Part shown: in pieces, positions 38,305 through 50,014 of the stretch
Numbering within the stretch: the stretch's first letter is position 1
Layout: each line of letters begins with the position of its first letter
Assembly: GCF_040436345.1 (NCBI RefSeq)
Contig: NC_133224.1
Location: 8,486,741 to 8,550,740 of the forward strand
Source of the DNA: Pagrus major
Lineage: Eukaryota > Chordata > Actinopteri > Spariformes > Sparidae
Reading direction: 5' to 3'
DNA length: 64,000 bases
The notes under the pieces: generated by a model
The model's database searches: none
What the model was told of the DNA's origin: nothing
Seen by the model: the letters and a program-made list of their open reading frames with translations, nothing else
Position numbers and translations under genes: made by a program

Positions 38305-39248
38305 GTTTTCAATAGCAGGAAGTCCTGATTTGATCTTTCGTGAATGTTATTAAGAGTTGAACAAAGGATCTTTCGTGTTGGTCTTTGGTCGACTTGGCAA
38401 AAAACTGAAAGTTAAGTCTTATTTTGCTAAGTTTAGTTGTTCTGGTCTCTCAGTCTCTCGTCTGAATGCCTTGCCACAGCAGGACTGAACAGCAGTTTAG
38501 TTGTCTGTTAACATTCAGGGGGTGGAGTCAAAAAGATCTGACTGCAGACGTTTTGTTTGGTTGAGTGTTAAGTTTCATTCCACAGGTTATAAAAGCAACA
38601 CCTGTGGAGTTCCAGGATCCTCTTTGGTTGACTCTGTTTGTCTGTGGTTTATATGCTGTGCCATAGCAGCACTGTATATCAGTTTCAATTACTGCTAAAC
38701 AAAACCAAGTCGGACAGACTGGGCTGCAGCCTTTTTCTTTGGTTGTCAGTTAGGTTTCATTTCTCAAAAAAGAAATGAGCAACACCTATGAGAGTTGGAA
38801 TTTATTAACTTGCCAACACATGTTTGTGTTGCTCTTGGAGTGTAAAAGACAGTACAACTTGTTGTAATAGACTGCAAGCAAACTACGGATTCAAATACTT
38901 TTCAGCTCATGATAGTCTATCACAGAATTTTAAATTAATTCATCATATTCATTTACATGTTCTTGAGTTATATTCAATCACATTTGCCTCTTCAGATTTC
39001 CTCCACTTATCTTGAAATATCTTTAACCTTCCTTGCATGTGTTATAAATATTAACAAGATCTTTGCCATGACAGCATTATATATCAATTTTACAGCAACT
39101 TGGCACTAATCAGTGACATTTAATTTTCCCCAGTTAATACAAAGAAACAAATTCTGGGTGTGACTCATAGGCATTGAAATTAAAATGTTTAACAATGTGT
39201 CAGCGGGTACATGGTGATGTGGGCTACAGACAACAACATGGCTGATGA
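38305..39248 (-). promoter_or_regulatory. 5' flank of B4 with a duplicated promoter-like module, and 3' flank of A3
   Basis: This 944 bp spacer has TATAAAAG at 38588-38595 and, about 190 bp further upstream of B4, a second diverged copy of the same roughly 200 bp module (about 38640-38810). Each copy holds, on the gene strand, GGTGTTGCT, an AATGAAAC motif, a CTGCAG-containing box and a GCTG...GGCA box; the second copy has lost the TATA sequence. The spacer recurs at 44135-45078 with one base difference spotted by eye. The A3 stop is reached directly at its right end. Confidence 0.5.
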
Positions 39249-40838
39249 CTACAGAAGTTCACAGATCACCTTTGTGATGCGCAAGGCACCAATAACTTTT
39301 CCACAAGAACAGGTGGCTCGAGAAGACTTTTGGTAAGAGCACCCTCCATGACTGTATGCATTACTGGTCTCATAGTAAACCTTCCCACATGAGCATTTCC
39401 ATTGATCCTGGCTCTGTTGGTAAACTGAACGTCCAAATAAGGATCCACCTGAGTTATATGAGCTCGTCTCTGTTCCTTCCTCTTCCAAGCAAACAAAAGG
39501 GGTTGGGTTCCAGTTATTGGAGCTGATTGTTATTGTGACTATTTTTCTTCTCTGGTGCTGGCCAGTCACACTGAAGAACGATAATGAGTCAGGAAGGCTC
39601 CATACCACTTCCACTTTCTGTGGTTGTGCCACATTTTCACCTGGATGGTTGATCACCTGAGACCTAACACTCCTCCTTTTCTCTCGTCCAGGCTGATTAG
39701 CCATCTGCCCAAAACCAAATACAGTTTGAGCTACAGGAACATCTTGATACTCTGTTGTGACAGAGCTGAGCTGGTTACCTTTGCAGCAAAGACCATAGAC
39801 ATCTCCCTCTATCAACTCCTTCACATAGTTTTTGTCACATAAACCAATGGTCCAGTCACAGTCGCTGGAGAGGCTGATCATCCATTTATGGAAGTCAGGA
39901 ACAGACTGTGAAGGGTCAGAGCTCTGAATGTAAAACGTGTGAGCAGAACTTTTCCCCAGCCAACTATTGTAGACCTTCTTGTTGTCATCGGACAGTGACA
40001 TCTTGGGGTCCAAAGTCTGTGGGTCAAAGATCAGGTTTGGATTAGTAGCAACAAGCTCCTGGTTGTTCTCTTGGTCAACCAGGGTCAACAGGGAACCCCA
40101 GAAGTGGCCTGCTTGCTCCACCATCTTTTCACCCTTCTCTCTTATCTCCTGAACCAGTTTGTCACGATCACTGCCAGGCTCCAACCCTTTTCTCAGGTCC
40201 ACAGCCTTGGCCTTCTCCACATCCTGATGCACCTGAGAATACATCTGCAGGAATCTGAAGGTGTCCTTCTCGTTCTGTGCTGCTTGCATGCTGCTCCTGC
40301 TGGTTTTGATGGACACCATACGAGCAGAGACTGAACTCTGGACGCTGGTCAGGGCAATGTCCCGCAGGTTCGTCACAGCTTCAATGAGACGCACACTAGA
40401 GGGACCCAGCTTCTCTCTTTCACTCTTCTCCCACTTTTCCAGACTCACATTGTCATCATCAGTTTTCACCAGTAAGGCCTGCTGCTCAGTGTTGAGCTTT
40501 TCCATGAGCTCTTTGTGAGCTGTGGAGAAGGTCTTCATATTGTGAAGGCGGTGCTGGTCTTCAATGGCGCAGGAAACACACACACAGATCATGTCATCCA
40601 GGCAGTAGTACTCCAGGAGTTTGCCATGTTGGGGGCATTTAGTGTTGCCACACAATTCCATGGGTTCAGACAGAGGATGAGTTTGCAGTAACACAGGAGT
40701 GGTCAGGTGGGCCTGGAGGTGCTGGACGCACATGGAGATCTCACATTTCATGCAGGTCTTCTGTGCTGGTTTCCTGTCCTCTCCTGTACACATGTCGCAG
40801 AGGATAAGTTGCAGCTTCTTTTTTTTCTTGTCAGACAT
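39249..40838 (-). CDS. RING-less TRIM-like protein, type A, copy A3 (529 aa)
   Basis: A3 starts MSDKKKKKLQLILCDMC, followed by complete B-boxes (PAQKTC variant in B-box 1). The SPRY half is type A: LDPKMSLSDDNKKVYNSW, SSAHTFYIQSSDPSQSVPDF, a 40-residue loop with VFGFGQMANQPGREKRRSVR, and PDSLSFFSVTG. The region before the cysteine module reads SLFGRSVYQQSQDQ, not the FTFGGGSHQQSQDQ of A1 and A2. The module is CSCG, KVYYETSNAYSHGGCSYQKS, then CSCG. A4, 5.83 kb away, is nearly the same protein. Its 5' flank is of the TATAAAAG kind otherwise seen on type-B genes. Confidence 0.88.
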   Translation of the reverse strand: MSDKKKKKLQLILCDMCTGEDRKPAQKTCMKCEISMCVQHLQAHLTTPVLLQTHPLSEPMELCGNTKCPQHGKLLEYYCLDDMICVCVSCAIEDQHRLHNMKTFSTAHKELMEKLNTEQQALLVKTDDDNVSLEKWEKSEREKLGPSSVRLIEAVTNLRDIALTSVQSSVSARMVSIKTSRSSMQAAQNEKDTFRFLQMYSQVHQDVEKAKAVDLRKGLEPGSDRDKLVQEIREKGEKMVEQAGHFWGSLLTLVDQENNQELVATNPNLIFDPQTLDPKMSLSDDNKKVYNSWLGKSSAHTFYIQSSDPSQSVPDFHKWMISLSSDCDWTIGLCDKNYVKELIEGDVYGLCCKGNQLSSVTTEYQDVPVAQTVFGFGQMANQPGREKRRSVRSQVINHPGENVAQPQKVEVVWSLPDSLSFFSVTGQHQRRKIVTITISSNNWNPTPFVCLEEEGTETSSYNSGGSLFGRSVYQQSQDQWKCSCGKVYYETSNAYSHGGCSYQKSSRATCSCGKVIGALRITKVICELL

Positions 40839-42592
40839 GTTTTCAATAGCAGGAAGTCCTGATTTGCTCTTTCAGGAATGTTATTAAGAGTTGAACAAAG
40901 GATATTTCGTCTTGGTCTTCGGTTGACTTGGCAAAAAACTGAAAGTTAAAACTTATTTTGCTAAGTTTAGTTGTTATGGTCTCTCAGTCTCTCGTCTGTA
41001 TGTCTCGCCACGGCAGCACTGGACAACAGTTTAGTTGTCTGCTAACATTCAGGGGGTGGAGTCAAAAAGATCTGACTGCAGCCCTTTTGTTTGGTTAAAT
41101 GTTAAGTTTTATTTCACAGGTTATAAAAGCAACACCCATGGGAGTGGACATTAATGTATGACTTGCAAACACACTCTAAAGAAGGCTAGAACAATAGGAA
41201 TTAATTGCTCCTTGTAAACAGAAGATTGGTTCATAATAAAGCATTATGAAATGGCCTTGGAATTCACTCAGTCTGAAGCGATAGCTTTTAGCTGTACTCA
41301 GAAGTACCATTTGCTGGGTAATAAATTGTCCACAGTGTATACATAAACTATACAACAGTGTCACTTATTGTACTACTGCTCATAAAAAGCCTAAGTCAAC
41401 AAAGATTAATAATTTACCACAAGTAAAGTCTTTACTCAGTTGTAAGTCTGAAAGGTACACCGAGCTAAAACTAATGTGATACCATCATGAAAGTTATAAT
41501 GTTTGGATTTTGTGGAAACTTTAAACTTTATCGACTTTGTGGAGCTGTTGAATTGTGTGATCATAAAGGTGGAACAGCATCTCTCAAAACACAACAAAAA
41601 TTAAATATCACCTTAATGACGGTTGCATTTATTGCAGGGCTGTTGGACTGGCAACTGTTATAAACTGGAAACTGCTATAAACTGGCAAATGAGGGTAAAT
41701 CTTATTAAATAATGCACATTTTCATCATCTTGTATGGCTTTGAAATTGTATTTATGACATAAAATCTTCCTGAATAATCAGATACAGCAGATGTGGACAT
41801 CCCACTTCATAGATAAACCAGGGGTGATTTACTTGATGAGAATAAACTGCAGTCATGAAGATGTGACCATTTACTTTACTTTGACCAAACAAACTCTAGC
41901 TCCAGCAGTATTGGGTTTCACTTCACATATTGTTGTTACTCCAATTCCAGCTGTTCTTACATGAGCTGTGTTTTTTTTGTTTTTGTTTTTTTTCACATTT
42001 GTGTGAAAAGGGTGAAATGCTTAATTAAAAAACACAGTTTGTAATTTTACTTTTTCCACTTTTTGTTTAAGCCAGTCAATAACAACATTCCACAACTTAA
42101 AATTAAAATTTATTTATTACTGATTTGAGCAATTACAATGTTCGTTCAATACAAATTGAAGAAGTTCCTCCATGCCATTCTGACTTTATAAATCTTTGAA
42201 CAGAAAGATAACTGAACAATGCAAGTGTAATGATACATTTACCACCAGTAGATGGAGACATACACCTTAAACTCTGAAGCAGAAATAAGTAGAAATGTTA
42301 CACTTACACTAAACGATCTTGTTGCGTATGGTAGACGTAAATCCAAAAACAAAATAATTAGAATTAATACAATGAAAAGACATTCAGAACACAACAAATA
42401 ACAACTTTTGCCAGTAATAATAATTGCAAAACCAACACTACAACTTCATTTGCAAGGAACTTAACATTGAGCAATGAGATTTAAGTTCATACAAAGAAAG
42501 CAAAAGACATCATTACTGTGGATATATGTATGCATGAACTTCTCAGCTTTGAATCAACATTAGCAATGATCAGTGGGGTTAATAACTATCAA
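40839..42592 (-). other. Spacer: 5' flank of A3 and 3' flank of B5
   Basis: This 1.75 kb spacer is closest to 31675-33427 (B2/B3), even though the genes on its left differ in type. It holds the ISRE-like motif at 40935-40946, TATAAAAG at 41122-41129, a T-rich tract near 41975 and TTTATT near 42112 as a gene-strand poly(A) signal for B5. Confidence 0.5.
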
Positions 42593-44134
42593 TTATATAA
42601 GTTCACAAAACACTTCTGTGATGCATAAACCACCAATAAATGCTCCACAGGAACAACTAGCCTGACGAGAGTACTGGCCCCCATAATCATTGAATTCAAA
42701 GTCACTATGGTAGTAAGTCTTCCCACAGGTGCAATTCCATTGCTGCTGGGTCGTATTTTGTGTATTTTCCTTTTGGAGCTGAACAAAGGGGGTCAAATCC
42801 CAGTTGTTGAGGCTCATCTTAATTGTGGTTATTTCTTCCCTCTGGTGCTGTCCGGTTCTGCTGAAGAAGGACAGCGAGGAAGCAACAAAGTTCCAAAACA
42901 CTTCCACCGTTTCAAGTTCTGGTACTTCCTCATCTCCATTTTCATCCAGATATGTGAGTGACTCCGAGGAAACCCTGCGCTGCTTCTCTTTATTGTCAGT
43001 TTTCTGCTTGCCAACACCTTGTGGATTGGTTGATGCATCACAACAATCATCATACTCTGTTGTGAGAGAGCTGAGTTTGTTACCTTTGAAGGACAGGCCG
43101 TAGACGTGTCTGTCCTCCAAGTTCTTTGCAGACTGTTTGTCACACAATCCAATGGTCCAGTCAGAGTCTGCGGAAAGTCTGACAATCCACCTCTGGAAGT
43201 TCGGAACTGATGTGGTACTACTGATGAGAAGAGTGGCAGAACACTGACCCATCCAACTATTGTAGAAAACCATCCTCTTGTCTTGGGACAGTGATATGCT
43301 GGGGCCCAAAGCCTGTGGGTCAAAGATCAGGTCTGGACTAGTTGCAACAAGCTCTTGGTGGTTCTCTGGGTCAACCAGGGTCAACAGAGATCCCCAGAAG
43401 TGGCCTGCTTGCACCACCATCTTTTCACCCTTCTCTCTTATCTCCTGAACCAGTTTGTCACGATCACTGCCAGGCTCCAACCCTTTCCTCAGGTCCACAG
43501 CCTTGGCCTTCTCCACATCCTGATGCACCTGAGAATACATCTGCAGGAATCTGAAGGTGTCCTTCTCGTTCTGTGCTGCTTGCATGCTGGTCTTACTGGT
43601 TTTGATAGACACCATACGAGCAGAGACTGAACTCTGGACGCTGGTCAGGGCAATGTCACGCAGGTTCGTCACACCTTCAATGAGACGCACACTAGAGCGA
43701 CCCAGCCTCTCTCTTTCACTCTTCTCCCACTTTTCCAGACTCACATTGTCATCATCAGTTTTCACCAGTAAGGCCTGCTGCTCAGTGTTGAGCTTTTCCA
43801 TGAGCTCTTTGTGAGCTGTGGAGAAGGTCTTCATATTGTGTAGGCGGTGCTGGTCTTCAATGGCGCAGGAAACACACACACAGGTCATGTCATCCAGGCA
43901 GTAGTACTCCAGGAGTTTGCCATGTTGGGGGCATTTAGTGTTGCCACACAATTCCATGGGTTCAGTCAGAGGATGAGTTTGCAGTAACACAGGAGTGGTC
44001 AGGTGGGCCTGGAGGTGCTGGACGCACATGGAGATCTCACATTTCATGCAGGTCTTCCGGGCTGGTTTCCTGTCCTCTCCTGTACACATGTCGCAGAGGA
44101 TAACTTGCAGCTCCTTTTTTATCTCGTCAGACAT
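42593..44134 (-). CDS. RING-less TRIM-like protein, type B, copy B5 (513 aa)
   Basis: B5 is the near-identical partner of B4: both share STTSVPNFQRW, the GVGKQKTDNKEK loop and the KTYYHSDFEFNDYGGQYS segment between the cysteine motifs. Differences are single residues such as EREREKL-type changes in the coiled coil (KSERERLGRSS), MVVQAGHFWG, and NLEDRHVYGL for NLEDGHVYGL. All B-box ligands and the full length are kept, so the duplicate is not a pseudogene. Confidence 0.88.
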   Translation of the reverse strand: MSDEIKKELQVILCDMCTGEDRKPARKTCMKCEISMCVQHLQAHLTTPVLLQTHPLTEPMELCGNTKCPQHGKLLEYYCLDDMTCVCVSCAIEDQHRLHNMKTFSTAHKELMEKLNTEQQALLVKTDDDNVSLEKWEKSERERLGRSSVRLIEGVTNLRDIALTSVQSSVSARMVSIKTSKTSMQAAQNEKDTFRFLQMYSQVHQDVEKAKAVDLRKGLEPGSDRDKLVQEIREKGEKMVVQAGHFWGSLLTLVDPENHQELVATSPDLIFDPQALGPSISLSQDKRMVFYNSWMGQCSATLLISSTTSVPNFQRWIVRLSADSDWTIGLCDKQSAKNLEDRHVYGLSFKGNKLSSLTTEYDDCCDASTNPQGVGKQKTDNKEKQRRVSSESLTYLDENGDEEVPELETVEVFWNFVASSLSFFSRTGQHQREEITTIKMSLNNWDLTPFVQLQKENTQNTTQQQWNCTCGKTYYHSDFEFNDYGGQYSRQASCSCGAFIGGLCITEVFCELI

Positions 44135-45078
44135 GTTTTCAATAGCAGGAAGTCCTGATTTGATCTTTCGTGAATGTTATTAAGAGTTGAACAAAGGATC
44201 TTTCGTGTTGGTCTTTGGTCGACTTGGCAAAAAACTGAAAGTTAAGTCTTATTTTGCTAAGTTTAGTTGTTCTGGTCTCTCAGTCTCTCGTCTGAATGCC
44301 TTGCCACAGCAGGACTGAACAGCAGTTTAGTTGTCTGTTAACATTCAGGGGGTGGAGTCAAAAAGATCTGACTGCAGACGTTTTGTTTGGTTGAGTGTTA
44401 AGTTTCATTCCACAGGTTATAAAAGCAACACCTGTGGAGTTCCAGGATCCTCTTTGGTTGACTCTGTTTGTCTGTGGTTTATATGCTGTGCCATAGCAGC
44501 ACTGTATATCAGTTTCAATTACTGCTAAACAAAACCAAGTCGGACAGACTGGGCTGCAGCCTTTTTCTTTGGTTGTCAGTTAGGTTTCATTTCTCAAAAA
44601 AGAAATGAGCAACACCTATGAGAGTTGGAATTTATTAACTTGCCAACACATGTTTGTGTTGCTCTTGGAGTGTAAAAGACAGTACAACTTGTTGTAATAG
44701 ACTGCAAGCAAACTACGGATTCAAATACTTTTCAGCTCATGATAGTCTATCACAGAATTTTAAATTAATTCATCATATTCATTTACATGTTCTTGAGTTA
44801 TATTCAATCACATTTGCCTCTTCAGATTTCCTCCACTTATCTTGAAATATCTTTAACCTTCCTTGCATGTGTTATAAATATTAACACGATCTTTGCCATG
44901 ACAGCATTATATATCAATTTTACAGCAACTTGGCACTAATCAGTGACATTTAATTTTCCCCAGTTAATACAAAGAAACAAATTCTGGGTGTGACTCATAG
45001 GCATTGAAATTAAAATGTTTAACAATGTGTCAGCGGGTACATGGTGATGTGGGCTACAGACAACAACATGGCTGATGA
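44135..45078 (-). promoter_or_regulatory. 5' flank of B5 with a duplicated promoter-like module, and 3' flank of A4
   Basis: The spacer is the same length (944 bp) as 38305-39248 and virtually the same sequence; the one difference I saw is A to C near 44886. It holds the ISRE-like motif (44231-44242), TATAAAAG at 44418-44425 and the second, TATA-less module at about 44470-44640. Confidence 0.5.
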
Positions 45079-46668
45079 CTACAGAAGTTCACAGATCACC
45101 TTTGTGATGCGCAAGGCACCAATAACTTTTCCACAAGAACAGGTGGCTCGAGAAGACTTTTGGTAAGAGCACCCTCCATGACTGTATGCATTACTGGTCT
45201 CATAGTAAACCTTCCCACATGAGCATTTCCATTGATCCTGGCTCTGTTGGTAAACTGAACGTCCAAATAAGGATCCACCTGAGTTATATGAGCTCGTCTC
45301 TGTTCCTTCCTCTTCCAAGCAAACAAAAGGGGTTGGGTTCCAGTTATTGGAGCTGATTGTTATTGTGACTATTTTTCTTCTCTGGTGCTGGCCAGTCACA
45401 CTGAAGAACGATAATGAGTCAGGAAGGCTCCATACCACTTCCACTTTCTGTGGTTGTGCCACATTTTCACCTGGATGGTTGATCACCTGAGACCTAACAC
45501 TCCTCCTTTTCTCTCGTCCAGGCTGATTAGCCATCTGCCCAAAACCAAATACAGTTTGAGCTACAGGAACCTCTTGATACTCTGTTGTGACAGAGCTGAG
45601 CTGGTTACCCTTGCAGCAAAGACCATAGACATCTCCCTCTATCAACCCCTTCACATAGTTTTTGTCACATAAACCAATGGTCCAGTCACAGTCGCTGGAG
45701 AGGCTGATCATCCATTTATGGAAGTCAGGAACAGACTGTGAAGGGTCAGAGCTCTGAATGTAAAACGTGTGAGCAGAACTTTTCCCCAGCCAACTATTGT
45801 AGACCTTCCTGTTGTCATCGGACAGTGACATCTTGGGGTCCAAAGTCTGTGGGTCAAAGATCAGGTTTGGATTAGTAGCAACAAGCTCCTGGTTGTTCTC
45901 TTGGTCAACCAGGGTCAACAGGGAACCCCAGAAGTGGCCTGCTTGCTCCACCATCTTTTCACCCTTCTCTCTTATCTCCTGAACCAGTTTGTCACGATCA
46001 CTGCCAGGCTCCAACCCTTTTCTCAGATCCACAGCCTTGGCCTTCTCCACATCCTGATGCACCTGAGAATACATCTGCAGGAATCTGAAGGTGTCCTTCT
46101 CGTTCTGTGCTGCTTGCATGCTGCTCCTGCTGGTTTTGATGGACACCATACGAGCAGAGACTGAACTCTGGACACTGTTCAGGGCAATGTCACGCAGGTT
46201 CGTCACAGCTTCAATGAGACGCACACTAGAGGGACCCAGCTTCTCTCTTTCACTCTTCTCCCACTTTTCCAGACTCACATTGTCATCATCAGTTTTCACC
46301 AGTAAGGCCTGCTGCTCAGTGTTGAGCTTTTCCATGAGCTCTTTGTGAGCTGTGGAGAAGGTCTTCATATTGTGAAGGCGGTGCTGGTCTTCAATGGCGC
46401 AGCAAACACACACACAGATCATGTCATCCAGGCAGTAGTACTCCAGGAGTTTGCCATGTTGGGGGCATTTAGTGTTGCCACACAATTCCATGGGTTCAGA
46501 CAGAGGATGAGTTTGCAGTAACACAGGAGTGGTCAGGTGGGCTTGGAGGTGCTGGACGCACATGGAGATCTCACATTTCATGCAGGTCTTCCGGGCTGGT
46601 TTCCTGTCATCTTCTGTACACATGTCGCAGAGGATAAGTTGCAGCTTCTTTTTTTTCTTGTCAGACAT
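45079..46668 (-). CDS. RING-less TRIM-like protein, type A, copy A4 (529 aa)
   Basis: A4 is the near-identical partner of A3, with MSDKKKKKLQLILCDMC, the VFGFGQMANQPGREKRRSVR loop and SLFGRSVYQQSQDQ. B-box 1 has the TEDDRKPARKTC variant. B-box 2 reads ICVCVCCAIEDQH, an extra Cys replacing the Ser next to a zinc ligand; the normal ligands remain. The coiled coil has IALNSVQSS where others have IALTSVQSS. Confidence 0.88.
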   Translation of the reverse strand: MSDKKKKKLQLILCDMCTEDDRKPARKTCMKCEISMCVQHLQAHLTTPVLLQTHPLSEPMELCGNTKCPQHGKLLEYYCLDDMICVCVCCAIEDQHRLHNMKTFSTAHKELMEKLNTEQQALLVKTDDDNVSLEKWEKSEREKLGPSSVRLIEAVTNLRDIALNSVQSSVSARMVSIKTSRSSMQAAQNEKDTFRFLQMYSQVHQDVEKAKAVDLRKGLEPGSDRDKLVQEIREKGEKMVEQAGHFWGSLLTLVDQENNQELVATNPNLIFDPQTLDPKMSLSDDNRKVYNSWLGKSSAHTFYIQSSDPSQSVPDFHKWMISLSSDCDWTIGLCDKNYVKGLIEGDVYGLCCKGNQLSSVTTEYQEVPVAQTVFGFGQMANQPGREKRRSVRSQVINHPGENVAQPQKVEVVWSLPDSLSFFSVTGQHQRRKIVTITISSNNWNPTPFVCLEEEGTETSSYNSGGSLFGRSVYQQSQDQWKCSCGKVYYETSNAYSHGGCSYQKSSRATCSCGKVIGALRITKVICELL

Positions 46669-48472
46669 GTTTTCAATAGCAGGAAGTCCTGATTTGCTCT
46701 TTCAGGAATGTTATTAAGAGTTGAAAAAGGATATTTCGTCTTGGTCTTCGGTTGACTTGGCAAAAAACTGAAAGTTAAAACTTATTTTGCTAAGTTTAGT
46801 TGTTATGGTCTCTCAGTCTCTAGTCTGTATGTCTCGCCACGGCAGCACTGGACAACAGTTTAGTTGTCTGCTAACATTCAGGGGGTGGAGTCAAAATGAT
46901 CTGACTGCAGCCCTTTTGGTTGGTTAAATGTTAAGTTTTATTTCACAGGTTATAAAAGCAACACCCGTGGGAGTGGACATTAATGTATCACTTGCGAACA
47001 TACCCTAAAGAAGGCTAGAAAATTAGGAATTAATTGCGCTTGTCTTTCTGTAAAAAAAAAAAAACTCCTTGTAAACAGAAGATTGATTCATAATAAAGTA
47101 TTATGAAATGGCCTTGAAATTCATATTTGGTCACTGGTGACTCAGAGTCTAAAGCAATAGCTTTTAGCTGTACTCAGAAGTACCATTTGTTGAGTAATAA
47201 ATTGTCCACAGTGTACACATAAACTACTCTTTTGTAGCTATACAACTGTGTTACTTATTGTGCTACTCCTCATAAAAAGTCAAATAAGATTAATAATTTA
47301 CCTCAGATAAAGTCTTCACTCAGTTGTAAGTCTGAAAGGTACACCGAGCTAAAACTAATGTGATACCTTCATGAAAGTTATAATGTTTGGCTTTTGTGGA
47401 AACTTTAAACTTTATAGACTTTGTGGAGCTGTTGAATTGTATGATCATAAAGGTGGAACAGCATCTCTCAAAACACAACGAAAATTAAATATCACCTTAA
47501 TGACAGTTGCATTTATTGCAGGGCTGTTGGACTGGCAACTGTTATAAACTGGTAACTGCTATAAACTGGCAAATGAGGGTAAATCTTATTAAATAATGCA
47601 CATTTTCATCATCTTGTATGGCTTGAAATTGTATTTATGATATAAAATCTTCCTGTATAATCAGATACAGCAGATGTGGACATCCCACTTCATAGATAAA
47701 CCAGGGATGATTTACTTGATGAGAATAAATTGCAGTGGTGAAGATGTGACCATTTACTTTACTTTGACCAAACAAACTCTAGCTCCAGCAGTATTGGGTT
47801 TCACTTCACATATTGTTGTTACTCCAATTCCAGCTGTTCTTACATGAGCTGTGTTTTTTTTTTTGTTTTTTTTTTCACATTTGTGTGAAAAGGGTAAAAT
47901 GCTTAATTAAAAAACACAGTTTGTAATTTTACTTTTTCCACTTTTTGTTTAAGCCAGTAAATAACAACATTGCACAACTTAAAATTCAACTGTATTTATT
48001 ACTAATTTGAGCAATTACAGTGTATGTTCAATACGAATTGAAGAAGTTCCTCCATGCCATTCTGACTTTATAAATCTTTGAACAGAAAGATAACTGAACC
48101 ATGCAAGTGTAATGATACATTTACCACCAGTAGATGGAGACAACACCTTAAACTCTCAAGCGGAAATAAGTAGAAATGTTAGTTACACTAAATGATCTTG
48201 TTGCGTATGGTAGAGGTAAATCCCGGAAAAAAAAAAAATAGAATTAATACAATGAAAAGACATTCAGAACACAACAAATAACAACTTTTGCCAGTATTAA
48301 TAATTGCAAAACCAACACTACAACTTCATTTGCAAGGAACTTAACATTAATCAATGAGATTTAAAATCATCCAAAGAAAGCAAAAGACATCATTACTGTG
48401 GATATTTGTATGCATGAACTTCTCAGCTTTGAATCATCATTAGCAATGATCAGTGGGGTTAAATGCAACCAA
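46669..48472 (-). other. Spacer: 5' flank of A4 and 3' flank of B6
   Basis: This is a 1.80 kb spacer of the same class as 34970-36762. It includes the ISRE-like motif (46764-46775), TATAAAAG at 46951-46958, poly-A runs near 47052 and 48226, a poly-T tract near 47857 and a gene-strand poly(A) signal near 47993. No additional gene was recognised. Confidence 0.5.
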
Positions 48473-50014
48473 TTATATAAGTTCACAAAACACTTCTGTG
48501 ATGCATAAACCACCAATAAATGCTCCACAGGAACAATTAGCCTGGTGAGAGTACTGGCCCCTATTAGCCCTGTATCCATACTCGTTCTTGTAGTAAGTTA
48601 TCCCACAGGTGCAATTCCATTGCTGCTGGGTCGTATTTTGTGTATTTTCCTTTTGGAGCTGAACAAAGGGGGTCAAATCCCAGTTGTTGAGGCTCATCTT
48701 AATTGTGGTTATTTCTTCCCTCTGGTGCTGTCCGGTTCTGCTGAAGAAGGACAGCGAGGAAGCAACAAAGTTCCAAAACACTTCCACCGTTTCAAGTTCT
48801 GGTACTCCCTCATCTCCATTTTCATCCAGATATGTGAGTGACTCCGAGGAAACCCTGCGCTGCTTCTCTTTGTTGTCAGTTTTCTTCTTGCCAACACCTT
48901 GTGGATTGGTTGATGCATCACAACAATCATCATACTCTGTTGTGAGAGAGCTGAGTTTGTTACCTTTGAAGGACAGGCCGTAGACGTGTCCGTCCTCCAA
49001 GTTCTTTGCAGACTTTTTGTCACACAATCCAATGGTCCAGTCAGAGTCTGCGGAAAGACTGACAATCCATCTCTGGAAGTTCGGAACTGACTTGGTACTA
49101 CTGATGAGAAGAGTGGCAGAACACTGACCCATCCAACTATTGTAGAAAACCATCCTCTTGTCTTGGGACAGTGATATGCCGGGGCCCAAAGCCTGTGGGT
49201 CAAAGATCAGGTCTGGACTAGTTGCAACAAGCTCCTGGTGGTTCTCTGGGTCAACCAGGGTCAACAGGGAACCCCAGAAGTGGCCTGCTTGCTCCACCAT
49301 CTTTTCACCCTTCTCTCTTATCTCCCGAACCAGTTTGTCACGATCACTGCCAGGCTCCAACCCTTTTCTCAGATCCACAGCCTTGGCCTTCTCCACATCC
49401 TGATGCACCTGAGAATACATCTGCAGGAATCTGAAGGTGTCCTTCTCGTTCTGTGCTGCTTGCATGCTGCTCCTGCTGGTTTTGATAGACACCATACGAG
49501 CAGAGACTGAACTCTGGACGCTGGTCAGGGCAATGTCACGCAGGTTCGTCACACCTTCAATGAGACGCACACTAGAGGGACCCAGCTTCTCTCTTTCACT
49601 CTTCTCCCACTTTTCCAGACTCACATTGTCATCATCAGTTTTCACCAGTAAGGCCTGCTGCTCAGTGTTGAGCTTTTCCATGAGCTCTTTGTGAGCTGTG
49701 GAGAAGGTCTTCATATTGTGAAGGCGGTGCTGGTCTTCAATGGCGCAGGAAACACACACACAGGTCATGTCATCCAGGCAGTAGTACTCCAGGAGTTTGC
49801 CATGTTGGGGGCATTTAGTGTTGCCACACAATTCCATGGGTTCAGTCAGAGGATGAGTTTGCAGTAACACAGGAGTGGTCAGGTGGGCCTGGAGGTGCTG
49901 GACGCACATGGAGATCTCACATTTCATGCAGGTCTTCCGTGCTGGTTTCCTGTCATCTCCTGTACACATGTCGCAGAGGATAACTTGCAGCTTCTTTTTT
50001 ATCTCGTCAGACAT
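48473..50014 (-). CDS. RING-less TRIM-like protein, type B, copy B6 (513 aa)
   Basis: The N-terminus is MSDEIKKKLQVILCDMC, intermediate between the two common forms. B-box 1 has TGDDRKPARKTC. The type-B SPRY carries LGPGISLSQDKRM (Gly for Ser), GVGKKKTDNKEKQRR and DENGDEGVPELETVEVFWNF. Between CTCG and CSCG it has ITYYKNEYGYRANRGQYS, the B2/B3 form, so it differs at this spot from B4 and B5 even though it is in the same alternating series. Confidence 0.88.
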   Translation of the reverse strand: MSDEIKKKLQVILCDMCTGDDRKPARKTCMKCEISMCVQHLQAHLTTPVLLQTHPLTEPMELCGNTKCPQHGKLLEYYCLDDMTCVCVSCAIEDQHRLHNMKTFSTAHKELMEKLNTEQQALLVKTDDDNVSLEKWEKSEREKLGPSSVRLIEGVTNLRDIALTSVQSSVSARMVSIKTSRSSMQAAQNEKDTFRFLQMYSQVHQDVEKAKAVDLRKGLEPGSDRDKLVREIREKGEKMVEQAGHFWGSLLTLVDPENHQELVATSPDLIFDPQALGPGISLSQDKRMVFYNSWMGQCSATLLISSTKSVPNFQRWIVSLSADSDWTIGLCDKKSAKNLEDGHVYGLSFKGNKLSSLTTEYDDCCDASTNPQGVGKKKTDNKEKQRRVSSESLTYLDENGDEGVPELETVEVFWNFVASSLSFFSRTGQHQREEITTIKMSLNNWDLTPFVQLQKENTQNTTQQQWNCTCGITYYKNEYGYRANRGQYSHQANCSCGAFIGGLCITEVFCELI

